Part shown: in pieces, positions 20,895 to 32,254 of the stretch
Numbering within the stretch: the first letter of the stretch is position 1
Layout of the letters: the number at the start of each line of letters is the position of its first letter
Assembly: GCA_964036315.1 (NCBI GenBank)
Contig: OZ038500.1
Coordinates: forward strand, 58,335,946 to 58,399,945
DNA: 64,000 nt
DNA from: Acanthosepion esculentum
Taxonomy: Eukaryota > Mollusca > Cephalopoda > Sepiida > Sepiidae
Direction: 5' to 3'
Position numbers and translations under genes: made by a program
Notes under the pieces: model-generated
Told to the model about the DNA's origin: nothing
The model's input: only the letters and a program-made list of their open reading frames with translations
The model's database searches: none

Positions 20895-21715
20895 TAGTGC
20901 ACCCGTTGGAAACCATACCGAGATTCAGCATCGGCGGCCACAATTTTAACAACATAAGATACGCAGATGACACAGTACTGCTAGCAAACAGTGAAAAGAA
21001 ATTACAAAATCTCCTACAGAAGGCAGCAAAGGAGAGCGAGAAGAAGGGACTAATCATAAACTACAAGAAGACAATGCACGATCATCAGTAAAAGGATGAG
21101 TCCGAAATGCGATTTGCAGGTTAGGGACACTAAAATCAAGCAGGTGTGGAAGTTTAAATATCTGGGAAATGTTTTGAAGGAGGACGGTAGATGCGACGCT
21201 GAGAGACAAAGACGTATTGGGATGGCCAAGGACGCATTCCAAAAGCATTGTGAGACAGGAGGATTTCCTTGGTGACAAAGAAAAGAGTACTTACCGGTTA
21301 CGTGACATCTGCCCTCCTTTACGGCAGCGAACGTTGGACGATCTCCTCAAAGATGAAGAAGAGACTCGAGCCGTCGGAGATTTGATTCTTCAGAAGGATG
21401 CTGAGGATATCATGGACCGAGCGTGTGAGCAACGATGAGGTCTTAGAGAGGATGCAAACACGGAGGAGCATTATACTTAACATCAGGAAGAGGCAGCTGA
21501 AGTTTCTGGGACACATGATGAGGAAGGAGGGCTTGGAGAATCTGATATTAGCAGGTCGAATAGAAGGAAAGAGAGACAAGGGAAAACAACGCATGACATA
21601 CCTAGCGGGCATAAGCAAGTGGATGACAGAACGTGGTCTGGGGTGGTGGCAGATGGACGGAACTTGCTGAGAGCTGATAGGGGTAAGCGGAAGGGGAGAA
21701 CCATGATCGCGTACC
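20895..21715 (+). pseudogene. RTE-type LINE, reverse transcriptase motif C to C-terminus
   Basis: The plus-strand reading starts at SIGGHNFNNIRYADDTVLLA (YADD catalytic box at about 20957-20968) and continues SEKKGLIINYKKT, then in another frame DTKIKQVWKFKYLGN, RRIGMAKDAFQ and LLYGSERWTISSKMKKRLE. After a further shift it gives MLRISWTERVSNDEVLERMQ, IRKRQLKFLGHMMRKEGLEN and GKQRMTYLAGISKWMTERGL. The RT fingers and endonuclease are missing. It is a 5'-truncated copy with several frameshifts, and the most complete 3' half of this family in the window. Confidence 0.85.
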
Positions 21716-22216
21716 TCCTACTTCAGTCAGTAGACGATTATTTTTTCGTCGAACTCTAATTTGTGCATTTCTTTCATTTCTCATGGTACCAATATTACCA
21801 TTCCTCCTTTTGCTGCGTTGTTCTTCAGTTTCATCACGAAGACCTTCTTCCATTCGCATTTCCTTCATGCGTTACATTCGTCTTCTCTTTCATTTTGAAA
21901 TCATGGCAGCTGTTCTTGCATTAGCTTATTCCTCTGTTTCATTTTGTATTCTTTGCACTGCTCTTTTTTTTTTACATATCTCCTTTCCTCCTATTACCTT
22001 ACTCTTCTCTCTCCGTAGTTCGCCTCTGAGCCTCGCGTCTCCTGGCTTGTGCTCTTGTCGCTTCACGGTGTTCCTGCGATGCTCGTGAATATATTTCCCC
22101 ATCAGCCTTCTCTCGGATCCTGAGATAGGCGTAGTCGCTGCCTTCGTTTTTGCCCTCGTTCTAATCTACTCCTTTCTTCTTAATTTTGTCAGTAGAACCT
22201 GTAACGTTTTTCATAT

Positions 22217-22221
22217 CGTTC

Positions 22222-22267
<46 letters not shown>

Positions 22268-22624
22268 TTCTTTGATATCTGGCGTTTACACATTTCTTTC
22301 CGGGTCCCGCCCAGGGACCTAAGGTTAGAAATGGCATCATGACACTTTCCACTGCAAAGAAAGAAAAAAATAATAATAATTACATAGATAAAAGCCCTTC
22401 CTAAAGTGTGGGCTGTACTTGTCAGAACAATTTTTTTTGTATCTCTTTGAGGCATGGACTTTCAGGGATCCCTTCAATTAGCCTACTGGAATATTTTCCA
22501 ACCAATCCAAGGGTTCCAACTACAACAGGGATTGTTGATTTTCCCATGTGCCACATTTTTGAGATTTCTATTTCAGGGTCCTTGTATTTTGACAGTTTTT
22601 CGAATATCTTCAAAGTTGTTGTTG

Positions 22625-22686
<62 letters not shown>

Positions 22687-22725
22687 CTTTGATTTTGCTT
22701 TGTGTTGCACGAGTTTCTTCTGAGT
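22217..22725 (-). pseudogene. LINE C-terminal fragment with (ATT)n tail
   Basis: On the minus strand the peptide KIFEKLSKYKDPEIEISKMW followed by TIPVVVGTLGLVGK, and after a frameshift TKKIVLTSTAHTLGRA, matches the C-terminal tail of a widespread LINE type. The element ends at the (AAT)n tract 22217-22267. A second (ATT)n tract at 22618-22685 interrupts it. The RT core is absent. Confidence 0.65.
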
Positions 22726-22854
22726 TTCAACCAGAGAATTCAAGAAATGTTTTTGGTATAAGAAGATGTAAACAGATGAGGTGCCATGAACTCAGAGAGA
22801 AAATGAATATGTAATTTTGGTCACTGTATAGAAAGAAGTCTACGCAAGGTGTGA

Positions 22855-23080
22855 GACGTGGCCATGAGTCTGATTTTTCTAGGGCTACAAAGAATTTGAT
22901 TCACGTGTCCGTCTGTTCCTATTGATATCCGTTCCGATGCCCCAATAACAGATGAGATAATAACTGTCTTGCGATGCCATATTCTCATGGTGTCTATCTC
23001 GAGGTCCTTCTACTTGCTTAGTTTCTGAAACGTATTCTAATATGTGTTTGTGTCGGCTGAGCCTGCAGCATGAAGACAAG
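22855..23080 (-). pseudogene. Second, more decayed LINE C-terminal fragment
   Basis: A minus-strand peptide around VSETKQVEGPRDRHHENMA and CYWGIGTDIN corresponds position by position to KLSKYKDPEIEISKMW and VVVGTLGLVGK in the 22217-22725 copy. It is diverged. Confidence 0.5.
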
Positions 23081-23231
23081 TATTCTCAAGCTAGTTTTTT
23101 TTCTTCACGGTTATCTTTTGCCAGGATCCATGTGAATTTGAAAATAAAATTCAGAGAATGGTAAGCTCGTCCTTCTGTAAAACAAGTAGTGGCTTATGTA
23201 CCCATGATTCTCTTTGAGGTTGAATGCGCGA

Positions 23232-23232
<1 letters not shown>

Positions 23233-23283
<51 letters not shown>
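23233..23283. repeat. (ATT)n microsatellite
   Basis: This ATT tract may mark the 3' tail of another LINE copy, by analogy with 22217-22267. Confidence 0.9.
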
Positions 23284-23774
23284 GCATATATTATCATCGT
23301 TATTACTATTACATCAGGTATCGACACGGACTTTAAAAAAAAATGAAAACGCATTTTAAATAATTTAAATGACTACTTCAACTTCAAGTTCGCTTTCATT
23401 TGAAAGATAATGGCCTAAAACTATTCCGATGAAAAGAAAAAAAATAATTTCCATATAGAAATAAAGGTTTCGTGCATTTTAGATCTGTGGTACATTCGTC
23501 GCTCATTGACTCTTCCAGCTGCCAATGTATACGAACAATCTAAAAAACAAATTAAAAATTTTCTTTAAAGTCCAATATTTGTCCGAGAGATGTGTTTCGA
23601 CATCAATTTGTAAATGTAAGGATTTAATTAACAGGGTATTCTAAAATGAATGCTTACCTTGTAGTTAAAACAGAATGAAAATACCACAATCTCGCCCGTA
23701 CGGTCAAAGGAAATTATAGAAACACTGTAATTCTACCCGTGCGCGAAAAAGCGCGCGAAAAAGGCAGGTTTTTC

Positions 23775-23882
23775 CCTTGTCTCTCTTTCCTTCTATTCGA
23801 CCTGTGAATATCAGATTCTCCAGGCTTTCCTTCCTCATTATGTGTTCCAGAAACTTCAGCTGCCTCTTCCTGATGTTAAAAA
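23775..23882 (-). pseudogene. RTE-type LINE fragment, C-terminal
   Basis: The minus strand encodes IRKRQLKFLEHIMRKESLEN followed by GRIEGKRDKG, matching the C-terminal region at 21485-21580. Confidence 0.7.
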
Positions 23883-23989
23883 CGGGAACTTTTTAACAAT
23901 CCAATAAAACCAAGAGTGATAGAAGAAAAATATTTAATTCATAGTAATTGAAAGCTTAAAACATGCCATTTAAGAAACAATGATGGAAT

Positions 23990-24235
23990 TTTCATTTTTT
24001 TTAAATTACGTCCTGTAGATGGCGTCCTCCTGTACGAATGCATTCTTGAAATCTGCTGTTGAGATTCCTCATTGACTGCTGCAACATCTCAGCTGGGATA
24101 CTGTGAATTTCATTCTCGTTACTAAAATGGCGAAATGTTTACTTGCTCAAGGTCACTGTCTCGCAGTGTTGCCACTTCCTCATGTCTGGCAATACGCACT
24201 TAAAAAATTTCCGTTTTTTGGGGTCACCCTGTACA
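23990..24235 (-). pseudogene. mariner/Tc1-superfamily transposase C-terminal fragment
   Basis: The minus strand near 24115-24005 reads NEIHSIPAEMLQQSMRNLNS, then QECIRTGGRHLQDVI, typical of the extreme C-terminus of mariner-like transposases. The AGGGTGACCCCAAAA motif on the minus strand near 24230-24215 could be a terminal repeat. The catalytic domain is not seen. Confidence 0.45.
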
Positions 24236-24380
24236 AATGAAACTTAAACACACAGGAAAGATAAGCAGCGCAATAACCAATATGCTGTTATCTATATTTA
24301 AAAATAAATGTTATTTTATCTTATATAACCAATAGTTTAAGAATATATATATATTTAAGAACACACACATACACACACAT

Positions 24381-24388
<8 letters not shown>

Positions 24389-24411
<23 letters not shown>

Positions 24412-24616
24412 AATATATATATATATATGTATTATAAATTAATTGATTTAAAATATGTTTTTTCGCTACACAGTGATAACCATGTTTCAAAAAAGGAAGC
24501 TAAAGCCTTTGAATTTAATTTTGTTATTAAATTAAAGATATTAGTTCCATTTCCTCGTCAAGCGAATTTAAGAACACCGAATTTTATATCTTACTGTTCT
24601 TTCTTTTTATTTATAT

Positions 24617-24702
<86 letters not shown>
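24389..24702. repeat. (TA)n microsatellites
   Basis: TA tracts occupy about 24389-24428 and 24630-24702, with ACACAC and TACATACA borders. The 135-codon frame crossing them is an artefact. Confidence 0.9.
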
Positions 24703-24706
<4 letters not shown>

Positions 24707-24839
24707 GTATGTATGTATGTACGTATATTCTATATGTTTTCATTAAACTAAATGCAAGTAATAAATTTGAAGATTTCAAGGCGATAAAGAAACAAAAATA
24801 TATCGTAAATGTAATTTGCGTTAAATTAATGTGAAAGGT

Positions 24840-25900
24840 AAAATATATATTTTAAGAGTAAATTTTTACAAAGTTACAGTATAAAACGTATTATTCTATG
24901 CGAATGAAATACTTTCGTCGTAATTCTCCAAATTTTTGTGGGTTGGCGAGGGGCAGAAATTATGCTGGAAAAATAAGACCAATATTTGTTTTTAAAATAG
25001 TAAAAACATGAAATAACAACTTCCACTTAATTACTGAATTAAGTATTGTTTATTCTTGTATGCAAGAACTGTAAATAAATAGAATAAAAAGAGACACGTG
25101 AAAAAAAACCGTACCGATGAATCCTAAAAAAACAGAGCTTTCAACACACAAAAACTGACTGAAACTGAGATATGAAAATAGATTAATATAATATTCTTCC
25201 GATATTGAATAGTAATCATTCAGAACGATAAATCAAAATTGTGTCCTTCTTGTACATTCATAGCAAAAACAACTTAACGTTTGCTAAAAGGATAAATAAA
25301 ATAAAATTATTTCAAAAAATGTTCCTACTGGAAAATGGTATTAAATTTAGCATTTTTTGAATCTTCAAACATCTCTTCATTTAATGAAAGAGACCCTTGT
25401 GATAAACTGCAAACGGATAAATTTGAAAATCTAAATGAAAAATTGCAGGTATTACTTTTAATGAATTTTAGGTGCCATTTTTTTCTGTCCAACCAGAAAG
25501 AGAATAACTTGTCTTATTGAATTATGCAAGAACCAATGCTCAAAAAATATTTTTGGATATTTATCTGATTATTTTTTGGTAAGATGCGGTATAGATTTTC
25601 AGTACAGTCATAATTGATATTGCATAAATAATTTAATGAAATATCTTCAAGTTTGTTCTTTATATAACTGTAAACAAAAATTGGGGAAAACTACACCAAA
25701 TAAAAATGTACACATGATATATCGAAAAAGGGGTGAGGTGAAAGATGTCCATCAAAATATTTCCCCAAATGTTTTTAATTAAAAAAAAAAAATTCATTAA
25801 AAACATTCATTGATTAATATGTACGTACAAATGCGTTTAACTCAAATAATTCTGAAAAAAAAAAGCATTCACTTTGATGGCAAAAAAATCACTTTGTTCT
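24840..25900. other. No feature recognised
   Basis: This is very AT-rich sequence with poly(A) runs and no recognisable element. Confidence 0.45.
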
Positions 25901-25951
25901 TAGCTGATGGCCTAGCTGTGAGATTCACCGACTGATGTCAAATGGGTCGAA

Positions 25952-26000
25952 TATCTAGCTACACTGATGAGCTGTGATAAAGCAAAACAGTTTGTGAAAG
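25952..26000 (+). ncRNA. Hammerhead-ribozyme-like motif, copy 1
   Basis: CTGATGA is at 25964-25970, the helix II hairpin at 25971-25983 (one mismatch), then AAAAC where GAAAC is required, then CAGTT. Helix I starts ACA/TGT. The G-to-A change at the conserved G should abolish cleavage. Confidence 0.5.
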
Positions 26001-26113
26001 AAAATAAACGCTTTCGTGGGTTGAGTACGTTTGGAAGAAAGGGAATTTATTTGCTGCTGCTGATGATTAATGCGAAACTCTTCGCTATTAATTGAGTGCT
26101 TTGGAAGCCGGAA

Positions 26114-26188
<75 letters not shown>

Positions 26189-26245
26189 ATATAATGTGTT
26201 AAAATTGTACCATTATTTTCGATCCCGGCTTGACGCAATCGCATG

Positions 26246-26294
26246 TCTATTCACACAGATGAGCTGTGATACAGCGAAACAGTCTGTCTGTTGA
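26246..26294 (+). ncRNA. Hammerhead-ribozyme-like motif, copy 2
   Basis: CAGATGA (26256-26262, consensus T changed to A) is followed by a perfect helix II, GCTGTGATACAGC (26263-26275), then GAAAC and AGTC (26281-26284), with the expected cleavage position after that C. Helix I begins with ACA/TGT pairs. A single core change separates it from the consensus. Confidence 0.55.
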
Positions 26295-26473
26295 TAACTA
26301 TATACGCTCCCTTTGGAAGAAAGAGAATCTGCTGATTAATGCTAAGTTCTTCACTATGGTATCCAGTAATGCATATATTTTGTATATAATGTGTTAAAAA
26401 AATTCATTTCTTCCTTGCGTGGGCCGATGGCCTAATCGGTCGGGTTTCAATCCTGGCTTGAACAATCGCATGT

Positions 26474-26520
26474 CTACCTACACTGATGAGCTGATATACA
26501 GCAAGACAGTCTGTTTGTAG
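26474..26520 (+). ncRNA. Hammerhead-ribozyme-like motif, copy 3
   Basis: CTGATGA (26483-26489) is followed by helix II GCTGATATACAGC (four perfect pairs), then AAGAC in place of GAAAC, then AGTC. Helix I is well formed: ACA pairs with TGT and, after a two-base internal loop, CTAC (26474-26477 region) pairs with GTAG (26517-26520). The core is damaged only in the GAAA box. Confidence 0.55.
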
Positions 26521-26522
26521 AT

Positions 26523-26524
<2 letters not shown>

Positions 26525-26612
<88 letters not shown>

Positions 26613-26700
26613 AAATGTACATATATACGTATATATATATATATGTGTGTGTGTGTACAAATGTACATATATACGTATATATATGTGTGTGTGTATGTGT
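26525..26700. repeat. (TA)n / (GT)n compound microsatellite
   Basis: A TA tract runs straight into a GT tract, then ACAAATGTACATATATACG repeats twice with further TA and GT. All frames through it are artefacts. Confidence 0.95.
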
Positions 26701-26800
26701 ACAAATGTGTTTACTAATTCTTTGTAGTGAGACAGTGTATGTATTGAGGGGGAATATACACACACATATATACACGCATGACAGAAACACACGAAAATGA

Positions 26801-27890
26801 AAATAGAACTAAGAACACACAGGGGTCACTAAAACATTAAAAGATAAGATACCGACAACTAATTCATCACTTCTGAAACCAACCTTAATTGTTTTATGAC
26901 CCTTCGCGCAGAACTCTTCACTGCCATTACAAGAAAGGCATATTCACCCCTATTGTTATATGTAAAGACGTCTTTTTCATATGAGTTTCTTCGTTTAAAT
27001 ATCTCTTTACTCTAGTCATTATTTCTAAGCATAATATTTTTAGACCTATACATTGTTCCATTTCAACAGTTTCTCTTTTGTTTCCATCGCAACATTTCGT
27101 TCGCTCTCTTCTTTTTCCTTCATTTCAGGGACGATGAATTGTTACTACTCCATATTGATTCCCTTGGACAATTTGTTTCTGTTTTTTATTCAGTATTATT
27201 ATTTTTCAATATATGGATAACCTGTAGTCGATCTTTCGACTCATATTACTCATGGCCTGGCGAGTAGATAGGAAAGGAAAATTAAAGCTGTATTTATTTA
27301 TTTGTTTCTTTAACTGCAAATCGACTTCATTATGGGTCATTTAATGCCGAAATTTAACTTACTTGGGAGTTTTAAAGTTTAGTAATTAGCTACTTCAATA
27401 ATTAAATGCGTAAGGTTTCTTAAGGGAACATTTTATAGTACATGAAATAAAGGTGGTGCAGAAAAGTACATGCAAAAATAACAACTGAATTGATTTGCAA
27501 TGCAAATATAACATTTATTTTAAAAAAATTAACAAAGGGAAAGTTTAAAACAAGAGCATTTTTGTTAGACTTAAATTGTACACACAATGTAATGTTCATT
27601 AATATATTATAGTGGGAACTTAATGTGTTGGTGTGTTTTAGTGAGAGGTATTCACAGCCGTTTTAGCTTCAGCGTGGAAAGTTCATGTCATAAGTCCGAA
27701 AGAGGGAAAACCCGGAAAGACATTTACTTTAGAGTTCACGTGTTTTCATATTTAGATAGTTGTTATTGATATAAAGTTTATTTAGAGCTGCTACTATCTT
27801 TAATGACGCAACAACACGCCCTTTCTAGCGTGATATTTGTATAACAGACTCAAGAAAGAGAATTTTTATTATGTTAGTTAAGAGCACAAT
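26801..27890. other. No feature recognised; possible Gypsy 3' flank
   Basis: This AT-rich stretch lies downstream of the Gypsy integrase in element orientation, where a 3' LTR would be expected. I could not find a matching direct repeat upstream of 30780, so no LTR is called. Confidence 0.4.
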
Positions 27891-27894
27891 TTCT

Positions 27895-29039
27895 TAGGCC
27901 ATCTAATACGACGACCGCTCTTTGAAGTTCTATGTTGTGTCTACTCAGTGGTTTCTAATGTATCATCAGCAATATTTTCGTAATGCGCCGGCTTCAGTTG
28001 GTTGATATAAATATTCTCTTCTCTGTTATTAAATACAACTGTGAAATGTTTCCCTGCATGTTTTACTACCTTGTAAGGACCTCTGTACATTGACCAGGGG
28101 ATGTTTGGTTGCATTGTCTTTTACTAGCGCAAATTTACAGTTTTTGAGTGATTCTGGTACATATGTTACATTGCTTGATTGTATCGAAGATGTTGATGTT
28201 ACTTAGGACATGTTCAGTATATACATATCTACAAATGAAGTAGGATCTAAGAGTGGTTCATTTGGTTTGATTATCAACTCTCCTGATAAACGTAACGTTG
28301 AGTCATATAAGAGTTCGGCTGCAGAACACTGTGAATCAGATTTTACAGTTGTTCTTAGCCCTAAAGGTATTAATGCAATATTCTGAAGCTAAGAAGTATA
28401 GTTCATTGCCGTTTTCAGGAATTTATTCAGAGAACGATGAAAACGTTCTATCATGCAGTTAACATCTGGATGGTAAGCAGTTATACGAATTCTGGTTGTA
28501 CCAAGCACGATGGTTAGCAAAGTGGAAAGTGAGGATTTAAATTGTGATGATAGTGAGAATAACATAATCCATTGACCCAACCCGTTATCCTATGCCACTG
28601 ATTTCGCACTGATATCATAAAGGAGAATTATTTCAGGCCAGCGGGCGAATCGATTAATGCAGGTGAGGATATAGTAATATTCATGAAAGGGAGGGAATAC
28701 TCAGGTGATGTCAGTATGGACATGGTCAAATCGAGTATCAGGAACGATAAAAAATTTAGGAACGGATTTAGTGTCTTACTAGTTTGGCTTTTTGACAGGC
28801 TACACAATGACGTACCCAATTCATCGTATCCTTGTTGATTCCGGGACAGATATAATTTTTACTAATTAACCTGCAAGTCGCTTTTATACCTGGGTGCGAT
28901 ATTGAGTGCAGGATGTCAAATAGTTTTATACGGAGAGTTTTCGGAATAAAAGGCCGCAAATTCTCTTTAGAAATGTCGCACCAATTTGAAAGTTTCACTT
29001 GTGGAATATATATTTCCTTCATTTGTAAAGAAGAATTAT
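27895..29039 (-). pseudogene. Ty3/Gypsy integrase region
   Basis: The minus strand begins with an integrase zinc-binding segment: HSISHPGIKATCRLI, then the C-x2-C of HCVACQKAK (about 28950-28790). It continues as a decayed catalytic core with FARWPEI-like sequence near 28640, AYHPDVNCMIERFHRSL (catalytic-core end, about 28475-28425), then the C-terminal MYRGPYKVVKHAGKHFTVV and INQLKPAH (about 28090-27985). Frames are broken in several places. The integrase would insert the element cDNA into the genome. Confidence 0.85.
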
Positions 29040-29673
29040 TGTCCTCTCAAAGAGATTTTAGATCTTCATCATCTTTTTAGGAAGTTGCAACAGCTTCAAA
29101 CTCGATGACTGGACTTATATTAATTGTAGAAATATTATTGAAGAGTTTCTCCGCTAGAATGTTTGCAGAACCTTTTGATATATCGCATATCAGTTGTAAA
29201 TTGGCTGATGAATTCGATGCCTGAATTCTCGAGGATAATAATTATCCGATTTCGCCTTTATTGACCCGATTAAAGGCTTATATTCTGTGAGCACGTGAAA
29301 AGACCTACCTTCCAAGAAATATCGGAAGTGTCAGAAGGCACAGTACATTGCCATTAACTGTCGTCTGAAAGTGTCGTACCGAGTAGCGGTTTCTGATAAT
29401 TTCTTTGAGAACAAAGGCACAGGTAAACATTAATCTGATTCACGTTGTCGAAATGACAAATCTAGATGCATCTACTACCAAGGGTAACTCTGTTTCATGA
29501 TTGGGGAAAGTGAGGTTACTGACGTTGGTTATCTTTTACTTTACCAAATTAAAAGCTGACAACTCTTCTACAGAAAGATTTATATCATAATTATTTTTCT
29601 TTTGTCATTCAAGAAAGTCCGTCAGTAAGGGAAATTTTTTAGGCCAAGTTGGGGATAAACTTCCTATAAAAAT
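29040..29673 (-). pseudogene. Ty3/Gypsy RNase H and connection region
   Basis: Continuing from the RT, the minus strand reads KFYRKFIPNLA, LTDGLLE, LSVEELSAFNLVK, LPLVVDASRF (RNase H first Asp), RYSVRHFQTTVNG, YFLGR-like HF segments and CDISKGSANILAEKL. These follow the usual order of the Gypsy RNase H domain. Stops are present, so the region is decayed. Confidence 0.75.
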
Positions 29674-30780
29674 TTACCATGCAATGGAATTGGTGTAGAT
29701 TTTTTTAAAAGTTTGAACCGGAAAACAGCGAATAGCTTCAGGTCTTTCAGCTAATTGTTTGATATCATTTTTAACAATCTTATGATCTGAAAACTCAACT
29801 TCAGACAATTCAAATTTATATTTAATTGGTTTCACTACAACAACATATTTTCGAAATCTTTCAAAAACATCTTGTGAATGGCGTTTATGTTCTTCTGGGG
29901 AATTGCTGGCAATAAGCACGTTATCGATGTAGCAGAAAAATGAATCCCGTCCTTGAAGCACTTAGTTCCAAAATCTTTCAAGGATTTGGTTGCATTCCGT
30001 ACTCCAAACGATAAACGTAAAAATTAGTAAAGCCCAAATGGCATTGTAATGGCTACGTTCTTCATGTCAAAATCTTCTACGGACATCTGATGGTAGGCTC
30101 GGATGAGATCAATTTTGAAAATATTTTAGTTCCATGTAGTTGGCAGGTAAAATCTTGAATATTAGCAATGGTGTATCTATCAGGAAGTGTAATTGCATTC
30201 AGGTTTCGGTTTCTTTGGTTTTTCCGGCATATCAACCATAATGGATTATTTAATGCCGACAAATTTTTATAGTTATTCTCCAAGCTTAGCTTAGATGTGG
30301 CGCAAGGCCGTACGTATGAGGAACCTAATGAGGATCGAACTCACTACTCAGTCGTAATTGTTCTAGCGAGACAATATTGCTAACCATTATACCACGCCGA
30401 GGTGCCCGTAATAGCATTCAGTTTGCGGTAATCTTCACAAGGTCCCCATGAGGATGACTTCTGTTTTGGTACCCAGTATTGAGGTGAAGACCACTCGCTT
30501 TTCGAAGAGCGAATTACTATAAGGTTTGTTAAGTGCTAGAATTCCTGATGGCAATCTTGATTTACCAAAGGCAAGTCGACGAGGTCGTGACTATACAAGT
30601 AAACCAGTTGTTTCATTGCAGTGTGTGATGTCATTTCTTCGCATAGGGGTGTCAAATTTTGGCTCAGTTCTGTTTTGATAATTGGACAATATTTCCGAAA
30701 ATTCGGAATTTTCGTCTGCCTATGCTAGGGGGACAATGTTTCTTTTAATTAATGACTGGCGAGGTAGAAGACAGAAAGAA
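29674..30780 (-). pseudogene. Ty3/Gypsy reverse transcriptase, interrupted by a SINE
   Basis: The minus strand reads FDTPMRRNDITHCNETTG, then RSSKSEWSSP, a decayed VPK, CEDYRKLNAIT, then (after the SINE) LPDRYTIANIQDF, LHGTKIFSK and later FCYIDNVLIASNSPEEH, where YIDN replaces the usual YIDD catalytic box. The SINE at 30203-30407 sits between two copies of the LNAIT codons. The gag region and primer-binding site were not found upstream. Loss of one catalytic Asp plus frameshifts makes it dead. Confidence 0.85.
30203..30407 (-). repeat. tRNA-derived SINE inserted in the Gypsy RT, with 14-bp target duplication
   Basis: GTAATTGCATTCAG (30189-30202) and GTAATAGCATTCAG (30408-30421) flank it with one mismatch. 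On the minus strand it has GGTATAATGGTTAGCAA, GAACAATTACGACTGAGTAG, GTTCGATCCTCA, CCTTGCGCCACATCTAAGC, a GTCGGCATTA...GATATGCCG stem and an A-rich AAAAACCAAAGAAACC tail. This is the best full-length copy of this SINE here. Confidence 0.9.
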
Positions 30781-30786
30781 GATTTT

Positions 30787-30837
30787 CCCGTTTTATTTTT
30801 TTTTATTTATTTATTCATTTATTTATTTATTTATTTG
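30787..30837. repeat. (TTTA)n microsatellite
   Basis: TTTATTTATTTATTCATTTA runs sit at the junction between the Gypsy remnant and a SINE remnant. It may be that SINE's A-rich tail on the opposite strand. Confidence 0.85.
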
Positions 30838-31025
30838 GCTGTAGACTGTTTGTCAGCCAAGGCTATAGGACCAACTCTTTCCGTCTATTCAACCCATAGC
30901 TGGGGGAGAACCAATGGATTTCTACCTTTTGCAAAAGCTATTTGCCCAAAAGTAATTTTAACAAGCCCGACTGAAATTAGAAAACACTTATTTCTTATTG
31001 CCGAGCCGATAAACATTCCACCTCA
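30838..31025 (-). repeat. tRNA-SINE remnant
   Basis: GTCAGCCAAGGCTATAGGACC, AACCCATAGCTGGGGGAGAA and AAGCCCGACTGAAATTAGAA match, in order, the SINE at 46744-47034 (CAGTCAAGGCTATAGAACCC and later). It is diverged. Confidence 0.55.
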
Positions 31026-31044
31026 ACGAACAGATGCGGTTCAG

Positions 31045-31500
31045 TAAATATTTATATATTTTTGCAGTTGGATTTTTAAAGTAAAAATATCTTAATATTT
31101 CTCTTTGGACAGTATTACACCCGAGTTAGTAATTTAAAAATATTCTTGCACATAAATTTACAAAGTATAGTTATATTGATAATTATTGGGCTGTATTATA
31201 TCCGGTTGCGTCAAGATTTATAAAATATTATTATAATTATATTTATAAAGTATAATTGTCTTAAATAATTCTCTTTGCACTACTAGTATATCCGATTTAT
31301 TAATTTATAAAATATATTTTCAATTAGATTTATAAAGTACAATAAATAATTATCATCCGGCTGTATTATATGTTGTTGAGTAAATATTTAAACAATATTT
31401 TTTACAATTAGATTTATAAATATATAATTGTCTTAATAATTCGTCTTTGTAATGTATTTTGTCCTGTTTATTCAGTATTTATAAAATATTTTTGGACTTA
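31045..31500. repeat. Degenerate AT-rich tandem repeat, period about 80-90 bp
   Basis: The core ATTTATAAAGTATAATTGTC recurs with variations near 31151, 31241, 31329 and 31407, each followed by a TTCTCTTTG-like and ATCCGGTT-like segment. Five or so old units can be made out. Confidence 0.6.
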
Positions 31501-32254
31501 GACTTATTTATTTTCCAATATTAATGATTAATAAATACTTATAACATTTTACAAACTACAAAGCTAAATCTATCATCCAATTTCCTATGAACTATGCTAT
31601 TTGGTTTTAAGGTGAAATAAATCAAGTTTGGTCGGAAAGCAATCAATTTTATTTTATTCTTCCGCGAATCCCACTATACATCTGCGTAGAAAACAGACCA
31701 TAAAGCGATTTCCTCATTTAAGAACAATATGCAAGAAATTCCTTAGCGTGGATTATCTGAGGACTGTTTGGGGGACAGAGTATGCCGTCATAATCTCCAA
31801 CATTTGGCTAAGACTACAAATCCATCTTTTGAAGCTTACTTCAGGAGAATTACCAAAAACATTTATTTTTAGTGCAGGCCTGATTTTATAGAGATTACTG
31901 CTTGGAAATAGATCATAGTAATCTTTTAATAAGACCCAACCCGGGATTTGTCGCATAGGGAATTATGCCTAATTCCTTACATTTAAATACATAATCTTGA
32001 GTTCCCTCCTATGGTCAGATAATTCATTGGCGATATATATTGATATTTTAAGGAAGAAATGTTGGATTCATATTCTGGAAGATGTAGCGAAAGAGACAAG
32101 AAGTAGATATAGAAATAACAAAAAGATCTCTTCCTTGATCGAATAAAAAGTTCCTTTGGAGAAAATTGGTAAGTTTCCTAAGTCCCCTAACAAGAAAGGT
32201 TTACAGTAACTGCGGCTGAGAATGTTTTTATCCCATAAACCGGAGGGGCTTTAT
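31501..32254. other. No feature recognised
   Basis: This contains an 87-codon frame (31628-31891, plus strand) reading FPHLRTICKKFLSV, faintly like a hAT dimerisation segment but not convincing. The rest is AT-rich. Confidence 0.35.

Larger units (their letters stand above)
25905..26520 (+). repeat. Three diverged tandem units, each ending in a hammerhead-like motif (retrozyme-like)
   Basis: Shared landmarks recur in order: a GGCTTGACGCAATCGCATG-like stretch, CACTGATGAGCTG, CAGTCTGT, TTTGGAAGAAAG, GATTAATGC and TGTATATAATGTGTTAAAA. Motif starts are at 25964, 26256 and 26483. A (TA)n tract has expanded inside the first unit (26116-26185) and after the third (26525-26577). Metazoan retrozymes are small non-autonomous elements in tandem with type I hammerheads, and this arrangement fits, though decayed. 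No ORF belongs to it. Confidence 0.6.

Noticed and set aside
27400..31000. Intact Gypsy retrotransposon with LTRs
   Set aside because: I looked for matching direct repeats on both sides of the pol region and found none, and the frames are broken.
31628..31891. hAT transposase C-terminus
   Set aside because: Only a short FPHLRTICKKFL resemblance, with no following SERxFS-type motif.
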